Shown: positions 26,637 through 35,679, counted from the stretch's first letter. The stretch: 64,000 bases of DNA from Streptantibioticus ferralitis (GCF_029223525.1 NZ_JARHTQ010000010.1:124001-188000); one strand, 5' to 3'. Program-made: numbers and translations. Notes: generated from the sequence alone by a model not told the origin.

Positions 26637-29045
26637 CTAGACGAGGTCCAACCATCGCGCGTGACCAGGCGCGATGCTGACTTCCCGATGCGGGAGGACG
26701 ACGCGGATCGGTTGCTCCTCAGAGGATGGCACGCTGATGCGCAGTCGTCCGGGCCGCATGTGCAGGGCCACGCCCCAGTGCCCTCGGTATCGGATGGAGA
26801 AGCTGAACTCCGACAGTTCGGGAACCGGCGCAGGGTCCAGCCACAGCGCCTCCTCACGGGTTTCCAGACCGGTCAGACCACGCTGTACGAGATCCAGCGT
26901 CCCTGCCATGGCTCCCAGGTGGATGCCTTCGGCCGTGGTCCCGCCCTGTAGATCGGTCACGTCTTCGGCGAGCGCGTCCTGGAGGTACTTCCACGCCCCG
27001 GCGCGCCGGGTCCGGGTGAGCACCCAGCCGTGCACGAGCTCGCTCAGGGTGGAGCCGTGGCTGGTGCGGCGAAGGTAGTAGTCGACGGTTCTGTGCCAGG
27101 TGTCCTCGTCCAAGTCGTAGCCCAGCAGGCGGAACAGATGCGAGAGCTCGCTGGGCGCGAACAAGTACCCAAGCATCAGGACGTCGGCCTGCTTCGAGGC
27201 CTTGTACCGGTTGGTCGTGTCGCCCTCGCTCTCCAGGATCCGGTCCAGGCGCTGGATGTCCCCGTAGCGGTCGCGGTACTTCTGCCAGTCCAGTTCCGCG
27301 AGGTCCGCGTAACCTTCGAACTGGCTGACCACGCCCTGGTGGAAGGGCACGCGCAGTTTCCGGGACACCTCCTCCCAGCGGTCCAGCTCCTCCGTGCCCA
27401 GAGCGATGCGCTCGAAGAGTTCCTGGCGGCGGGGCACCGGCAGGATGCGGGCCAGGTCCAGGGCGCGGTGGAGCACCCAGGCGGCGGTGACGTTGGTGTA
27501 CGCGTTGTCGTCGAGCCCCGGCTCGGCGGCGTCCGGGTAGGCATCGTGGTACTCGTCGGGCCCGACCACTCCGCGGATCCGATACCGCCCGCTCACGGCG
27601 TCAAGCTCGGCGGCGCTGGCCCAGAAGCGGGCGATCTGGAGCAGCATCTCGGCGCCCTTGGTGTGCAGGAACTCGGTGTCACCGCTGGCCTGGCAGTACT
27701 GCCACACGTTGTAGGCCACGGCCGAACCGACATGGTGCTGGAGCCGGGAGTGATCGGGCAGCCAGCGGCCGGAACGCGGGTTGAGGTGCAGCGTCTGCGC
27801 CTCCTCCCTGCCATCGCTGCCGCACTGCCAGGGAAACATCGCACCACGCCGCCCCGCCTCGCGGGCCGCACGACAAGCCCGGGGCAGCCTTCGGTGGCGG
27901 TAGGTGAGGAGGCCTCGGGAGACTTCGGGGAAGTGCAGGTTCAGGAAGGGCAGTACGAACAACTCGTCCCAGAAGACGTGGCCGCGGTACGCCTCGCCGT
28001 GCAGTCCCCGGGCGGGTACACCGACGTCGAGTTCGGCGGTGTGCGGCGAGAGCGTCTGGAGCACATGGAACAGGTGCAGGCGCAGGATCCGCCCGGCCTC
28101 CCCCGGTACCCGCAGTCCGGCCCGCTGCCATAGGTGCTCCCACGCCGCGTGATGTGCCGCGAGCAGCTCCGGGAACGCCGGAGCGGTGCCGACGCGGTCC
28201 AGCGCGGCGTGCAGCGGATCGCTGATCGCCGCGTCCCGTGAGGTGTGCAGGGCGACGGTCTTCTCGACGTACACGGCCTTCCCGCGCTTGACCGGCACGG
28301 TCAGGGACTGGGCCACGTTCCGGGACCGCAGCTCGGCTCGTGGTCGGGCGACAGGACGCATTGAGTTCGTGCCCGTCCTGGCACGGATTCGTGCGGCCAT
28401 GGCGATCGCGATGTCCGAAGCGGACGTACAGCAGTGCAGCCACACCACGTCGGGATCGACTGCGCCGGTCCGCCAATCGGTCAGATGGCGGCCTTCGAAA
28501 TCGCGGTAGCGGGCGACGCCCGCGTTGGTGACGTCGCCATCGATCGCGGACTCGACATCGAGTTCGCCCGACCAGTTCTGCGCGGTGAAGCGGGTGCGCA
28601 CGGCGGCCAGATGGGGATCTGCCATGTGGACCAGACGGTGCTGGTCGACGGCCAGGCGGCGGCCCTGGTCGTCCTCGAACAGCATGCGCCGGGTGAGCAC
28701 ACCCCGGCGCAGGTCGAGGCTCTGCCGGTACTCCCGCAGGCAACCGTCGTCGACGTGGAACCACCCGCCGTCTCCGGCATCCATGGGGTGGATCCGGAAC
28801 CGTAGGGGCAGCCAGTTGGGGAGGTTCACCAGGTCCTCGTTCTCGACCTGGCGTCCGGCGACGGTCGAGGCCACCCTGTTGTAGCAACCCGCGGCATACG
28901 TCCCGGGGTAGTGCGCCGGTCCCGCCAGGCTCTCGCTGGCGGCGCCACGGGTGGCGAAGTAGCCGTTGCCCAGGGTGCACAGCGCTTCCCGCAGCCGTTC
29001 CTGGGCCGGGTCGTACCCCTCGTACTCCCAGGCCCAGTCAGTCAT
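26637..29045 (-). CDS. glycoside hydrolase family 65 (disaccharide phosphorylase)
   Basis: An 802-residue GH65 enzyme, close to the family length. The beta-sandwich N-terminal domain is followed by an alpha/alpha barrel with HGEAYRGHVFWDELFVLP. The general-acid motif VVGPDEYHD and the phosphate/substrate loop YKASKQADVLMLGYLF are present, with STLSELVHGWV later. GH65 enzymes phosphorolyse maltose, trehalose, kojibiose or nigerose to glucose-1-phosphate. Which one cannot be told here, and no beta-phosphoglucomutase lies beside it. The start at 29045 (MTDWAWEYEG) is preferred because GGAAGG precedes it and it begins the domain; the longer frame adds a basic tail. Trehalose-type sugars are stress protectants, which suits the island. 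Confidence 0.88.
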   Translation of the reverse strand: MTDWAWEYEGYDPAQERLREALCTLGNGYFATRGAASESLAGPAHYPGTYAAGCYNRVASTVAGRQVENEDLVNLPNWLPLRFRIHPMDAGDGGWFHVDDGCLREYRQSLDLRRGVLTRRMLFEDDQGRRLAVDQHRLVHMADPHLAAVRTRFTAQNWSGELDVESAIDGDVTNAGVARYRDFEGRHLTDWRTGAVDPDVVWLHCCTSASDIAIAMAARIRARTGTNSMRPVARPRAELRSRNVAQSLTVPVKRGKAVYVEKTVALHTSRDAAISDPLHAALDRVGTAPAFPELLAAHHAAWEHLWQRAGLRVPGEAGRILRLHLFHVLQTLSPHTAELDVGVPARGLHGEAYRGHVFWDELFVLPFLNLHFPEVSRGLLTYRHRRLPRACRAAREAGRRGAMFPWQCGSDGREEAQTLHLNPRSGRWLPDHSRLQHHVGSAVAYNVWQYCQASGDTEFLHTKGAEMLLQIARFWASAAELDAVSGRYRIRGVVGPDEYHDAYPDAAEPGLDDNAYTNVTAAWVLHRALDLARILPVPRRQELFERIALGTEELDRWEEVSRKLRVPFHQGVVSQFEGYADLAELDWQKYRDRYGDIQRLDRILESEGDTTNRYKASKQADVLMLGYLFAPSELSHLFRLLGYDLDEDTWHRTVDYYLRRTSHGSTLSELVHGWVLTRTRRAGAWKYLQDALAEDVTDLQGGTTAEGIHLGAMAGTLDLVQRGLTGLETREEALWLDPAPVPELSEFSFSIRYRGHWGVALHMRPGRLRISVPSSEEQPIRVVLPHREVSIAPGHARWLDLV

Positions 29046-29090
29046 GCTCGGCCTTCCGACTCGGCGCGTCAGGCGCACCCGCCGATGCCA

Positions 29091-29774
29091 TCAGCGCACC
29101 TGGATCAGGCGTCCGGTGATGTGTTCCGGTTCGATGCGGATCCACACCTCGCGATCGCCGCCCGCCCATGGCTTGCTGTGTGCTTCGGCAACCAGTCGCC
29201 CGATGGTCTCAGGGTTGGTGACCTGCTGGGCCATTCCGACGACCAGCACGCTCCAACCCTGGCTCATCGCCTCGTCGATGTGGTCCACCTCGAACGCGAC
29301 TTTGGTTCCGGATGCCGTCGCGGGCGCGGCATCCGGCGCGGTTCTGAACACCACCGCGTCATCGATGACGGAGTAGTTCACGGGGATGATGGCCGGCCCC
29401 GCCTCGGTCGTCACCGAGACCCGCCCCACTCCATGGGTGGAGAGCCGGGCACGGCATTGCGCCTCGTCCAACGCCACCAGCTCGGGATGGTATGCGGCCT
29501 CGCCGAGCCCCGGCGGCAGGTCCGCGTTGCCGCCGCACAGGTCGGTCACCGTGGTTTCCAACGCCCCGGCGACCCGCAGCAACAGCCCGACATCGGGCAG
29601 CGCGGGATGCTCCTCGACGTACCTGATGTACCCCGCCGCCGCACCGGCCCGAGCGGCCACCTCGTCCCGCGTCAACCCGAGCTCCTGCCGGCGCGCGGCC
29701 ACCCGGCGTCCGAAGTCACTGCGCTCCGGCCTGCCGGTTCGGGGTTCCTTGCCGGATGCTCGCTGCTCTGACAT
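29091..29774 (-). CDS. XRE-type HTH regulator fused to a PPOX domain
   Basis: A 227-residue paralogue of the protein at 8839. The HTH reads DFGRRVAARRQELGLTRDEV, then YIRYVEEHPALPDVG. The split-barrel part has STHGVGRVSVTTEAGPAIIP and a VDHIDEAMSQGWSVLVVGMA strand. It could report flavin, F420 or haem state to transcription. It lies 45 bp upstream of GH65 on the same strand, so GH65 and Hsp20 may be co-transcribed with it and controlled by it. The ATG at 29774 is the natural start of the low-complexity leader (SEQRASGKE). Confidence 0.86.
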   Translation of the reverse strand: MSEQRASGKEPRTGRPERSDFGRRVAARRQELGLTRDEVAARAGAAAGYIRYVEEHPALPDVGLLLRVAGALETTVTDLCGGNADLPPGLGEAAYHPELVALDEAQCRARLSTHGVGRVSVTTEAGPAIIPVNYSVIDDAVVFRTAPDAAPATASGTKVAFEVDHIDEAMSQGWSVLVVGMAQQVTNPETIGRLVAEAHSKPWAGGDREVWIRIEPEHITGRLIQVR

Positions 29775-30033
29775 GGCGGTTCACTTTCTCCGCTCGGGTC
29801 TCCACACACCGAGTGGACCGTGAACGTCAAGCGGTGCCTCTGTCGGGACCACCTGTGACTGTGCTGTTGACGTTGCCTGACCTCAGCATGGAATCGGCTG
29901 CCTGGTTCCGCCACTGCAAGCGCGGCGGGGGCGCTTGGCGGCGGCAGTCCGTACGGTCGCGCTACCTCGCGCGCCGCGTGAGCATGGAAGCGGCGGTTAC
30001 ATGCCACGGATCGCACCCAGGCAGGAGGCGGCG

Positions 30034-30450
30034 ATGACCACGGCCAAGGACATCATGCACACCGGTGCTCAGTGGATATACCGCGAGGAAACGCTCGACC
30101 GGGCAGCCCAGTTGATGCGGGAACTCAACGTAGGCGCCCTACCGGTCAGCGATCAGAACGAGCGGCTGTGCGGCATCATCACCGACCGCGACATCGTGGT
30201 GAAGTGCGTAGCCATGGGCCATGACCCGGCCAGCACCAGGTGCGCCGAGCTGTGCGAGGGAACCCCACGCTGGATCGACGCGAATGCTGACGTCAGCGAG
30301 GTGCTGCACGAGATGGAGAGCCACCAGGTCAAGCGGCTCCCGGTGATCGAGAACAAGAAACTGGTCGGCATGATCAGCGAGGTGGACGTGGCCCAGAACC
30401 TCCCCGACGAGCAGGTCGCGGAGTTCGTCGAACACGTCTACGCCAGGTAG
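30034..30450 (+). CDS. CBS-pair protein
   Basis: A 138-residue protein made of one CBS pair and nothing else: VGALPVSDQNERLCGIITDR for the first motif and VKRLPVIENKKLVGMISEVD for the second. It opens with TAKDIMHTG, the usual CBS lead. It closely follows the Hrp1 (hypoxic response protein 1) layout of mycobacteria, a small two-CBS protein strongly induced in hypoxia. CAGGAGG lies before the ATG at 30034. It is divergent from the XRE-PPOX gene across about 260 bp. Unlike the three larger CBS proteins in the window it has no BON domain. Confidence 0.88.
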   Translation: MTTAKDIMHTGAQWIYREETLDRAAQLMRELNVGALPVSDQNERLCGIITDRDIVVKCVAMGHDPASTRCAELCEGTPRWIDANADVSEVLHEMESHQVKRLPVIENKKLVGMISEVDVAQNLPDEQVAEFVEHVYAR

Positions 30451-30879
30451 CGCCGCTGGCCACTTCGGTTGCCCCGGCATTGGCGAAAGCAACAGGTAAG
30501 GACGCCCGGGGTGTCCGCACTCAGCGGAGGGCAACGCATGCCGAAGGTCGCCACGCGGGCGACGGCACGCTCGATGGTCCCCACCTCCCCGACGCCGTGA
30601 TGTCCTCCTCGGCTTCCAGCAGATCATGGATGCCTCACCGGACGACTTCGTGATCGTCCGGGAGGGACACCCGGATCGGCCACTTTTTCGGGACGCTCCG
30701 CATCCGCGAGCCTCGCGGATAGGTCGAGTTCCCCCCGGGCGGGTGCGGTCGGCTCAATGCGCGTGCTCCGCGCCAGGCCGGGACACCGGAGCCGCGGGCC
30801 CGCGTTCTGCCACCTGTCAGGCAGTCGTTCAGCGCTGGCGGGATGCCGCTGGCTCTGATCCCCTGGAAGGTGAGCAGCA
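30451..30879. other. non-coding gap with a possible USP scar
   Basis: No gene is supported. On the minus strand near 30590-30640 the reading HDLLEAEEDI matches a short piece of the universal stress protein at 7009-7878 (DLLEAEEDL), so a decayed USP fragment may lie here. GGAAGGTGAG at about 30866-30875 is the likely ribosome site of the next gene. Confidence 0.35.
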
Positions 30880-31623
30880 GTGGCGTCAGCAATGCGCACC
30901 GGTGCGGACGCCAACGGGCGGACATTCGGAGGAACGAGCGTGCACGGCGAAGGAATGCCGCCAGAGGACTCGGCCAGCGCCTCGTCCCGTGGCGACACCA
31001 TGGCAACCCGCGCCTCCGTGCGACGCCAGCAGCTTGGGATGACGCAGGAAGAGCTGGCTGGCCGGGCCGGCATGTCCGTCGCCTACCTGCGTCAGCTGGA
31101 GAAGGCCAGCGGCGACTTCGACACTGCCGCCCTCATGCGGTTGGCCGCTGCCCTGGAGATGCCCTACGAGGAGCTGATGGCAGGCCGCCGCGACGCACCG
31201 CCTGGTCAGCGAACCGCGGCGGTCCATCCCGTGCTCATGCGGCTATCCGAACACGAGTGCTGGGAGCGACTCGGCACGCACGGCATCGGCCGCCTGGGAC
31301 TCTCGTCCGGTACCGGTCCTATGGTGCTCCCGGTCAATTTCCTGGTCGACGCCCGCACCATCGTCTACCGCACCGACCCGGAGGGAGCGGCGGCGGTGGC
31401 CGCCGGAGACCAACTCGCTTTCGAGACCGACCACATTGACGAGCAGTTGAGGAACGGCTGGAGCGTCCTGATAACCGGCACAGCGGACCACATCATCGAC
31501 CCCGACATCGTGCACGCCCTAGCCGACCGGCCTGGGGCCCGGCCCTGGGCAGGGGGCCGACGCGACCTGTGGATCCGCATCGTGCCCAGCGAGGTGAGCG
31601 GTCGGCTCATTCGGTCGGTGTGA
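30880..31623 (+). CDS. XRE-type HTH regulator fused to a PPOX domain
   Basis: The third XRE-PPOX fusion, 247 residues from GTG 30880 (preceded by GGAAGGTGAG); a later ATG at 30955 is also possible. The HTH (about 45-100) reads VRRQQLGMTQEELAGRAGMS, then VAYLRQLEKASGDFD. The PPOX-like barrel follows (GTHGIGRLGLSSGTGPMVLP, then DHIDEQLRNGWSVLITGTAD). The three copies share the G-THG-GR and HIDE-L-GWSVL motifs, so they are true paralogues. Each stands near CBS or USP genes. This is the last gene of the stress island before the tRNA scar. Confidence 0.85.
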   Translation: MASAMRTGADANGRTFGGTSVHGEGMPPEDSASASSRGDTMATRASVRRQQLGMTQEELAGRAGMSVAYLRQLEKASGDFDTAALMRLAAALEMPYEELMAGRRDAPPGQRTAAVHPVLMRLSEHECWERLGTHGIGRLGLSSGTGPMVLPVNFLVDARTIVYRTDPEGAAAVAAGDQLAFETDHIDEQLRNGWSVLITGTADHIIDPDIVHALADRPGARPWAGGRRDLWIRIVPSEVSGRLIRSV

Positions 31624-31974
31624 CCCGAAGGCTGGGCCGCGCACCCTCCGCATCCGGGCTGACCGGTGAGGTCGGCACGCCGCGAAGAGGGGACGGCCGT
31701 GCCCCGGTTCATATGCGGCGCCCCGCCTCTTGCACACTGAGCAGGCCGTGACGGTCACCAAACCCGCCTATGGGCGCATCGCGGCCCCGTCCACGCCCGA
31801 CCGACTCTCGCGGCTCTCCCCCACACGCGCAGAAGACCGGCTGACCTGCGCGGACCTACCTATCGGCACCCACAACGTCGGCTAGAGGGCTTGTATCGCC
31901 CCATTCGGAGTGGTGCTCGGCCCCCTATGGCACGCGAATGGCACGCGCCCTCATACTGGTCTAGACAACAAACC
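31624..31974. other. non-coding boundary region
   Basis: No gene is supported on either strand. It separates the stress island from the tRNA-derived scar. Near 31928-31950 the 8-bp word atggcacg followed by cga/cgc occurs twice in tandem (tatggcacgcgaatggcacgc), which may relate to an integrase tail or attachment region, but no integrase motif could be read. Confidence 0.35.
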
Positions 31975-31999
31975 AGGCCCAGGTCACTGACCTGGGCCT
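31975..31999 (-). terminator. strong hairpin downstream of the tRNA scar
   Basis: aggcccaggtca and tgacctgggcct form a perfect 12-bp stem around a single base. On the minus strand it lies just past the tRNA 3' end and is followed by GGTTTGTTGTC, a T-rich tract. It is very likely the original terminator of the tRNA-Gly gene. Confidence 0.7.
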
Positions 32000-32005
32000 C
32001 CGCCG

Positions 32006-32049
32006 TGGAGCGGGTGACGGGAATCGAACCCACGCTCTGAGCTTGGGAA
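32006..32049 (-). tRNA. 3' half of a tRNA-Gly(CCC) (att-like scar)
   Basis: On the minus strand 32049-32006 reads from an anticodon loop (ttcccaa, anticodon CCC) through gctcagagc, the T-arm gtgggttcgattcccgtcac and the acceptor 3' strand ending ccgctcca. That is 44 bp of a normal tRNA-Gly(CCC) with CCA. The 5' half, including the D-arm, the acceptor 5' strand and the left anticodon stem, is absent. The sequence where tgagc should pair is instead gcgat. Actinomycete integrative elements use exactly this anticodon-to-CCA segment as their attachment site, so I read it as an att scar, not a working tRNA. Confidence 0.75.
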
Positions 32050-32109
32050 TCGCAGGGCAAGGAAGCGCTCGACGCCCTCGCATTCGAGATCGAGCTGGTG
32101 TCCGCGTAA
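32050..32109 (+). pseudogene. possible C-terminal scrap of an unknown protein
   Basis: Immediately beyond the tRNA scar the plus strand reads GKEALDALAFEIELVSA and then TAA. It has protein-like composition but starts from nothing. If the scar is an attachment site, this could be the end of a gene carried by the former element. The evidence is weak. Confidence 0.2.
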
Positions 32110-32248
32110 GCCGGGTAGCCCGGCCATCGTTCCCCCGTGGGAGCGGGGCGACCCACCGCCGCCCGCTCTCCGCACATCTTCCAAGGCGCAGGCAGCGGGC
32201 GGACTCATCTCGCCGCCGTCGTCTTGGCCGACACCGGACGTCGGTGCC

Positions 32249-32602
32249 TCACTGGTCGGGGTTGCTGCTCTTGTTGACCACCACGGTCATTTTCTGGTCC
32301 GGATGCTGCTTGGAAGCGAAGACGTAGGTGCCGGCATCAGGGAACAGGAGGGTTTGCTGTTCGCCTGGGTGGTACAACTGGTCGCCCATGCCCATGCCGA
32401 GGGAGGGCTTGCTGACGACCTCCAGGGATTGGCCGGAGTTGTTGGCGACGAGGATGCTCTGGCCTTGCGGGACGGCGACGTTCTGCAGCGAGAAGGCGCC
32501 GGTGGATGCCACGTTGACGGTGGCGACGGGTTTCTCACCACAGGTGTAGCTCGGCTTGGAGGAGACGTTCAAAAGGGAGCTCCTGTGTGTCGGGACGCAC
32601 AT
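32249..32602 (-). CDS. cupredoxin-like domain protein without copper ligands, probably 5'-truncated
   Basis: A beta-rich protein of up to 117 residues. GAFSLQNVAVPQGQSILVAN, then LGMGMGDQLYHPGEQQTLLF and PDAGTYVFASKQHPDQKMTV, follow the cupredoxin pattern. The type 1 copper ligands are missing: no His in the NN(S)GQSLEVV loop, and no Cys before the ASKQHP loop. It may be a structural Greek-key domain. No signal peptide is visible. The residues before YTCGEKPVATVNVAST are odd, so the export signal or lipobox may have been lost, or the start may be a TTG near 32570 behind CAGGAGC. It stands alone, with no clear operon partner. Confidence 0.5.
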   Translation of the reverse strand: MCVPTHRSSLLNVSSKPSYTCGEKPVATVNVASTGAFSLQNVAVPQGQSILVANNSGQSLEVVSKPSLGMGMGDQLYHPGEQQTLLFPDAGTYVFASKQHPDQKMTVVVNKSSNPDQ

Positions 32603-33087
32603 AGGCGTCTGGGGCGGTGTCAGGCGGGCTCACTGCGACCGCCCTTGAGCAGGCAGGCGAGGCGTGTGTCGTAGCGGGCAGCGCGCACGGCCAGGCCGAG
32701 GCTTGCTGGACCGGCACCTCACCCTGTTCGGCGGGCACGCCTACCGCGCCCCGGTGACCGCAGGGCGACGGGCTGTGCAATCCGACCCGGGCCCGCCGCC
32801 GACCGGCCACAAGCCAGCGGCAGACCCAAGGTGTCTCCACCACGTATGGCAGCCGTTGTTGGTTCACCACCCCTGTCAGCCCGACACCGGGGCAGCCGTT
32901 CGGTACCGAAGGCCCGGCGCGCCGAACGCCCGCCAGGTGCCTGCCGTTCGCGATTCGCCGACCGGTCCTGCTACGGCACACGGCCGTTGCAGTCACCCGG
33001 TCGCACACTGAGCGCCGTAGTTGGCCATAGGTGACACTTGATCGCGATGGTTGCCACCAGTGGTCGCGGTGGTCCCGCGCCGTTGAA
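32603..33087. other. non-coding gap
   Basis: Open frames on both strands lack ribosome sites, sensible composition and known motifs. I see no RNA gene, repeat or strong hairpin. It separates the cupredoxin-like gene from the 3' end of the XRE/MmyB regulator. Confidence 0.4.
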
Positions 33088-33942
33088 CTACCGGTAGCAG
33101 GCCGCGCGCAGGGCGTCCAGGTTCTCGGCGTCGTCGGTTCCGGCCACGGCCGTGTAGACGACGATACGGAGATCCGAGCCGGGGACCATGAGGACGTCGA
33201 GGTCGAGGGTCAGGTCGCCGACCACGGGATGTTCGATGGTCTTGCGGTCGCCGGCGTGGAGGCCCGCGGAGCCGTTGGACCACAGGCGGGCGAAGCGGGG
33301 GCTGGTGTGCAGCAGCCGGTCGACGAGCAAGGTGAGGCGGGCATCGTCGGGGTAGGCCGCGGCCGTGACCCGCAGGTCGGCGACGAGGGACTCCTCCTCG
33401 GCCTCGTCGCCCGCCCAGGACCGTACCGGCCAGGCGGCGATGGAATCGACCCGGTGACCGCCGCTGGAGCGGAACATCCCGGCGACGAGATTGCCCCGGT
33501 CCCAGTCGTACGTCCGGGGGTCGCCGATGGCGGCGGTCCACATCCGGTTCCAGCTGACCAGCGTCCAGTCGGCGGCGTAGACCCCGACCGGCGCGTCGCC
33601 GAGTTGCTGGACGAGCCGGTGGACCCCCGGCGGTACGTGCATTGGTATGGCGCCGCCGGAGGGCGGCGCCAGGTTGGCACAGCGGAACAGGTGGTCGCGC
33701 TCGGAGGTGTCCAGGCGCAGGGCCCTGGCCAGGGCGGTGACGACCTGGGCGGAGGGGTTGCGGGCGCGGCCCTGTTCGAGCCGCACCACGTAGTCGACCG
33801 ACACACCGGCCAGGCGGGCCAGTTCCTCGCGGCGCAGACCGGGGATGCGCCGGTCGGCGGCGGATTCCAGCCCACCCGCCAAGGGCGAAAGGCGCTCCCG
33901 CCAGCCTCGCAGGGCGATGCCGAAGTTGTTCGTCGGTGCCAT
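33088..33942 (-). CDS. XRE regulator with MmyB-like ligand-binding domain
   Basis: A 284-residue regulator. The N-terminal HTH (about 10-80) reads RIPGLRREELARLAGVSVDY, then VVRLEQGRARNPSAQVVTAL, a signature of this streptomycete family. The C-terminal two thirds form the MmyB-like PAS/LBD fold (APVGVYAADWTLVSWNRMWT, then DLTLDLDVLMVPGSDLRIVV), which in the family binds fatty-acyl or other hydrophobic ligands. The ATG at 33942 (MAPTNNFGIALRGWRERLSP) is taken over a much longer frame that overlaps the upstream hydrolase. It lies 65 bp behind CocE on the same strand and is the natural candidate regulator of the four-gene catabolic set upstream. Confidence 0.88.
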   Translation of the reverse strand: MAPTNNFGIALRGWRERLSPLAGGLESAADRRIPGLRREELARLAGVSVDYVVRLEQGRARNPSAQVVTALARALRLDTSERDHLFRCANLAPPSGGAIPMHVPPGVHRLVQQLGDAPVGVYAADWTLVSWNRMWTAAIGDPRTYDWDRGNLVAGMFRSSGGHRVDSIAAWPVRSWAGDEAEEESLVADLRVTAAAYPDDARLTLLVDRLLHTSPRFARLWSNGSAGLHAGDRKTIEHPVVGDLTLDLDVLMVPGSDLRIVVYTAVAGTDDAENLDALRAACYR

Positions 33943-34007
33943 GCGGTCATCATCGTTCGGATGCCCTGCCCGCAGAAGATCTCCTTTCCCACATCTGGGT
34001 AAAACCG

Positions 34008-35633
34008 CTAGGGGCGCGGGCGCTCGTGCAGGTGCAGCGCCGAGGGGTGCAACCGGTCGTGGTGGTAGGTGTCGGTCCCGGCCTTCTGGCCGTAGAAGTG
34101 GGTCATGGGCGCGTCGGTGATCAGCGAGTCCTGGTTGGTGATCTCCAGGCGGATGCGGTCGCCCTCGCGGGCCAGGAACGACAGGGGCAGCAGTTCGATG
34201 TGGAGTTCGTAGACCTTCCCGGGCTCCAGCGGCTCCTCGGCGTTGTGCAGGTGGAACGGGCGCATGTCGCTGGTGAGCTCCGGGTCCTCGGCGCGGTGGG
34301 AGGCGCGCAGCCAGCCCTGGCTGACCTTGATCGGCAGTCCGGCGCCGGGGTCGCCGGAGACGAGGGAGAGCTTGACCATGACGTCCATGTCGGTCTGGTC
34401 CGAGGACGCGTGCAGCGCCAGCGTCGCGTGGCCGGTGAACTCGCGGTCCTCGGTCATGGGCGCGGTGGTGAAGGTGTTGACCCGCGCGACGTGGTCGGGG
34501 ACGCCGTGCTTGTCGAAGACCGTGACGCCGGCCATCCAGCCGGGGTCCGGGTAGGACCAGGAGGTGGACTGCTCGTCCGCGACCGGCTTGGTCTCGGTGA
34601 GCGTGCCGTCGTTGAGGGAGGTGACCGCGCCGCTGTGCTCCCCGGCGAGGTAGAAGGTGCTGGTCCGTACGTCCGGGGGCGGCCAGGAGGTCGCCGAGTG
34701 GTAGGCACCCTCGCCGTTGACGTAGAAGCGGACGTCGGGCTTGTCCATCACGCCGTTGTCGGTGCCCTTGAGGTGGTGGTCGTACCAGGGCAGCAACTCG
34801 GTGCGGTGGAAGTCCTCGTCGAAGTAGTACATCTGCGCGGCGGCGAAGCTGCCGGGGTGCGCGACCAGCAGCTTCTTGGGGCCCCGCACGCGCTCGAAGC
34901 CGTAGAAGTTGCCACGCAGGTGCAGCGCCGCCTTCCCCCACACGCCGATGGAGAAGACAGGGATGTCGATCTCCGGCAGCTCCCAGAAGGGCGAGCGACG
35001 GCGCTGCCACTCGTCGTCCAGGGGGTGGGAGAGGATGTCATAGACGAAGTCCTGCTTGTCGCCGACATGGAAGTCGATGCCGTCGATCTCGTGCTGGATC
35101 AGCACCGAGCCGAAGAGCCAGGTGCTCAGGAAGCCCTGGATCGGGATGCCGCCGTGGTACATCCAGTCGCGGTACATGTCGGTGGCGCCGTCGTACGCGA
35201 CGATCGTCCTGAGGTGCGGCGGGCGGGTGCGGGCGGCGTTCCACTGGCTCCAGCAGTAGTGCGACATGCCGATCATGCCGATCGCGCCGGTGGACCACGG
35301 CTCGGCCGCAACGTGCTCGATCATGTCGTGGATGGCCTCGCCCTCGCCGCGCGAGACCGGGTCCCAGGTGCCCTCGGAGCGGCCGGTGCCGGGGACGTCC
35401 ATCGCGACGTAGGCGTAGCCGTTGTCGAGGTAGAGCTGGATGGGCCCGTACTCGATGAACGGGAACACCGGGTGCGGGGGCAGGTGGCGGAGCGCCTTCT
35501 GGTACGGGGAGGCGCCGAGGACGACGGGGAACGGCCCGTCGCTGCCGGCGGGGAGGTAGACGTCGGCGCGGACGAGATCTCCGGCGCGGGTACGGACCTC
35601 GGTCTCGAAGGGCGCGACATTCACATCGACCAT
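34008..35633 (-). CDS. CocE/NonD-family alpha/beta hydrolase
   Basis: A 541-residue hydrolase of the CocE / X-Pro dipeptidyl-peptidase type. The catalytic core (about 25-330) has GYAYVAMDVPGTGRSEGTWD and the nucleophile elbow IGMIGMSHYCWSQW (Ser in G-x-S-x-x; the usual GxSYxG is changed to GMSHYC). A His lies in the later VAHPGSFA / ELLPWYDHHLKG region. A jelly-roll C-terminal domain (about 340-541) completes the fold. Known members cleave cocaine, cephalosporin esters or peptides. It is the last enzyme of the operon starting at 37592 and may hydrolyse an ester or amide intermediate. No signal peptide is present. Confidence 0.85.
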   Translation of the reverse strand: MVDVNVAPFETEVRTRAGDLVRADVYLPAGSDGPFPVVLGASPYQKALRHLPPHPVFPFIEYGPIQLYLDNGYAYVAMDVPGTGRSEGTWDPVSRGEGEAIHDMIEHVAAEPWSTGAIGMIGMSHYCWSQWNAARTRPPHLRTIVAYDGATDMYRDWMYHGGIPIQGFLSTWLFGSVLIQHEIDGIDFHVGDKQDFVYDILSHPLDDEWQRRRSPFWELPEIDIPVFSIGVWGKAALHLRGNFYGFERVRGPKKLLVAHPGSFAAAQMYYFDEDFHRTELLPWYDHHLKGTDNGVMDKPDVRFYVNGEGAYHSATSWPPPDVRTSTFYLAGEHSGAVTSLNDGTLTETKPVADEQSTSWSYPDPGWMAGVTVFDKHGVPDHVARVNTFTTAPMTEDREFTGHATLALHASSDQTDMDVMVKLSLVSGDPGAGLPIKVSQGWLRASHRAEDPELTSDMRPFHLHNAEEPLEPGKVYELHIELLPLSFLAREGDRIRLEITNQDSLITDAPMTHFYGQKAGTDTYHHDRLHPSALHLHERPRP

Positions 35634-35679
35634 AGCGGTTCCTTTCCGGTCCCTTCCGGAGCGCGCGGGGCGGTCCTGG

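Noticed and set aside
27030-28133. Plus-strand ORF of 367 codons over GH65
   Set aside because: Antisense shadow of a well-supported catalytic gene.
32043-32327. 94-codon plus-strand ORF next to the tRNA scar
   Set aside because: The frame runs through the tRNA-derived sequence boundary and has no motif; another frame fits the scrap better.
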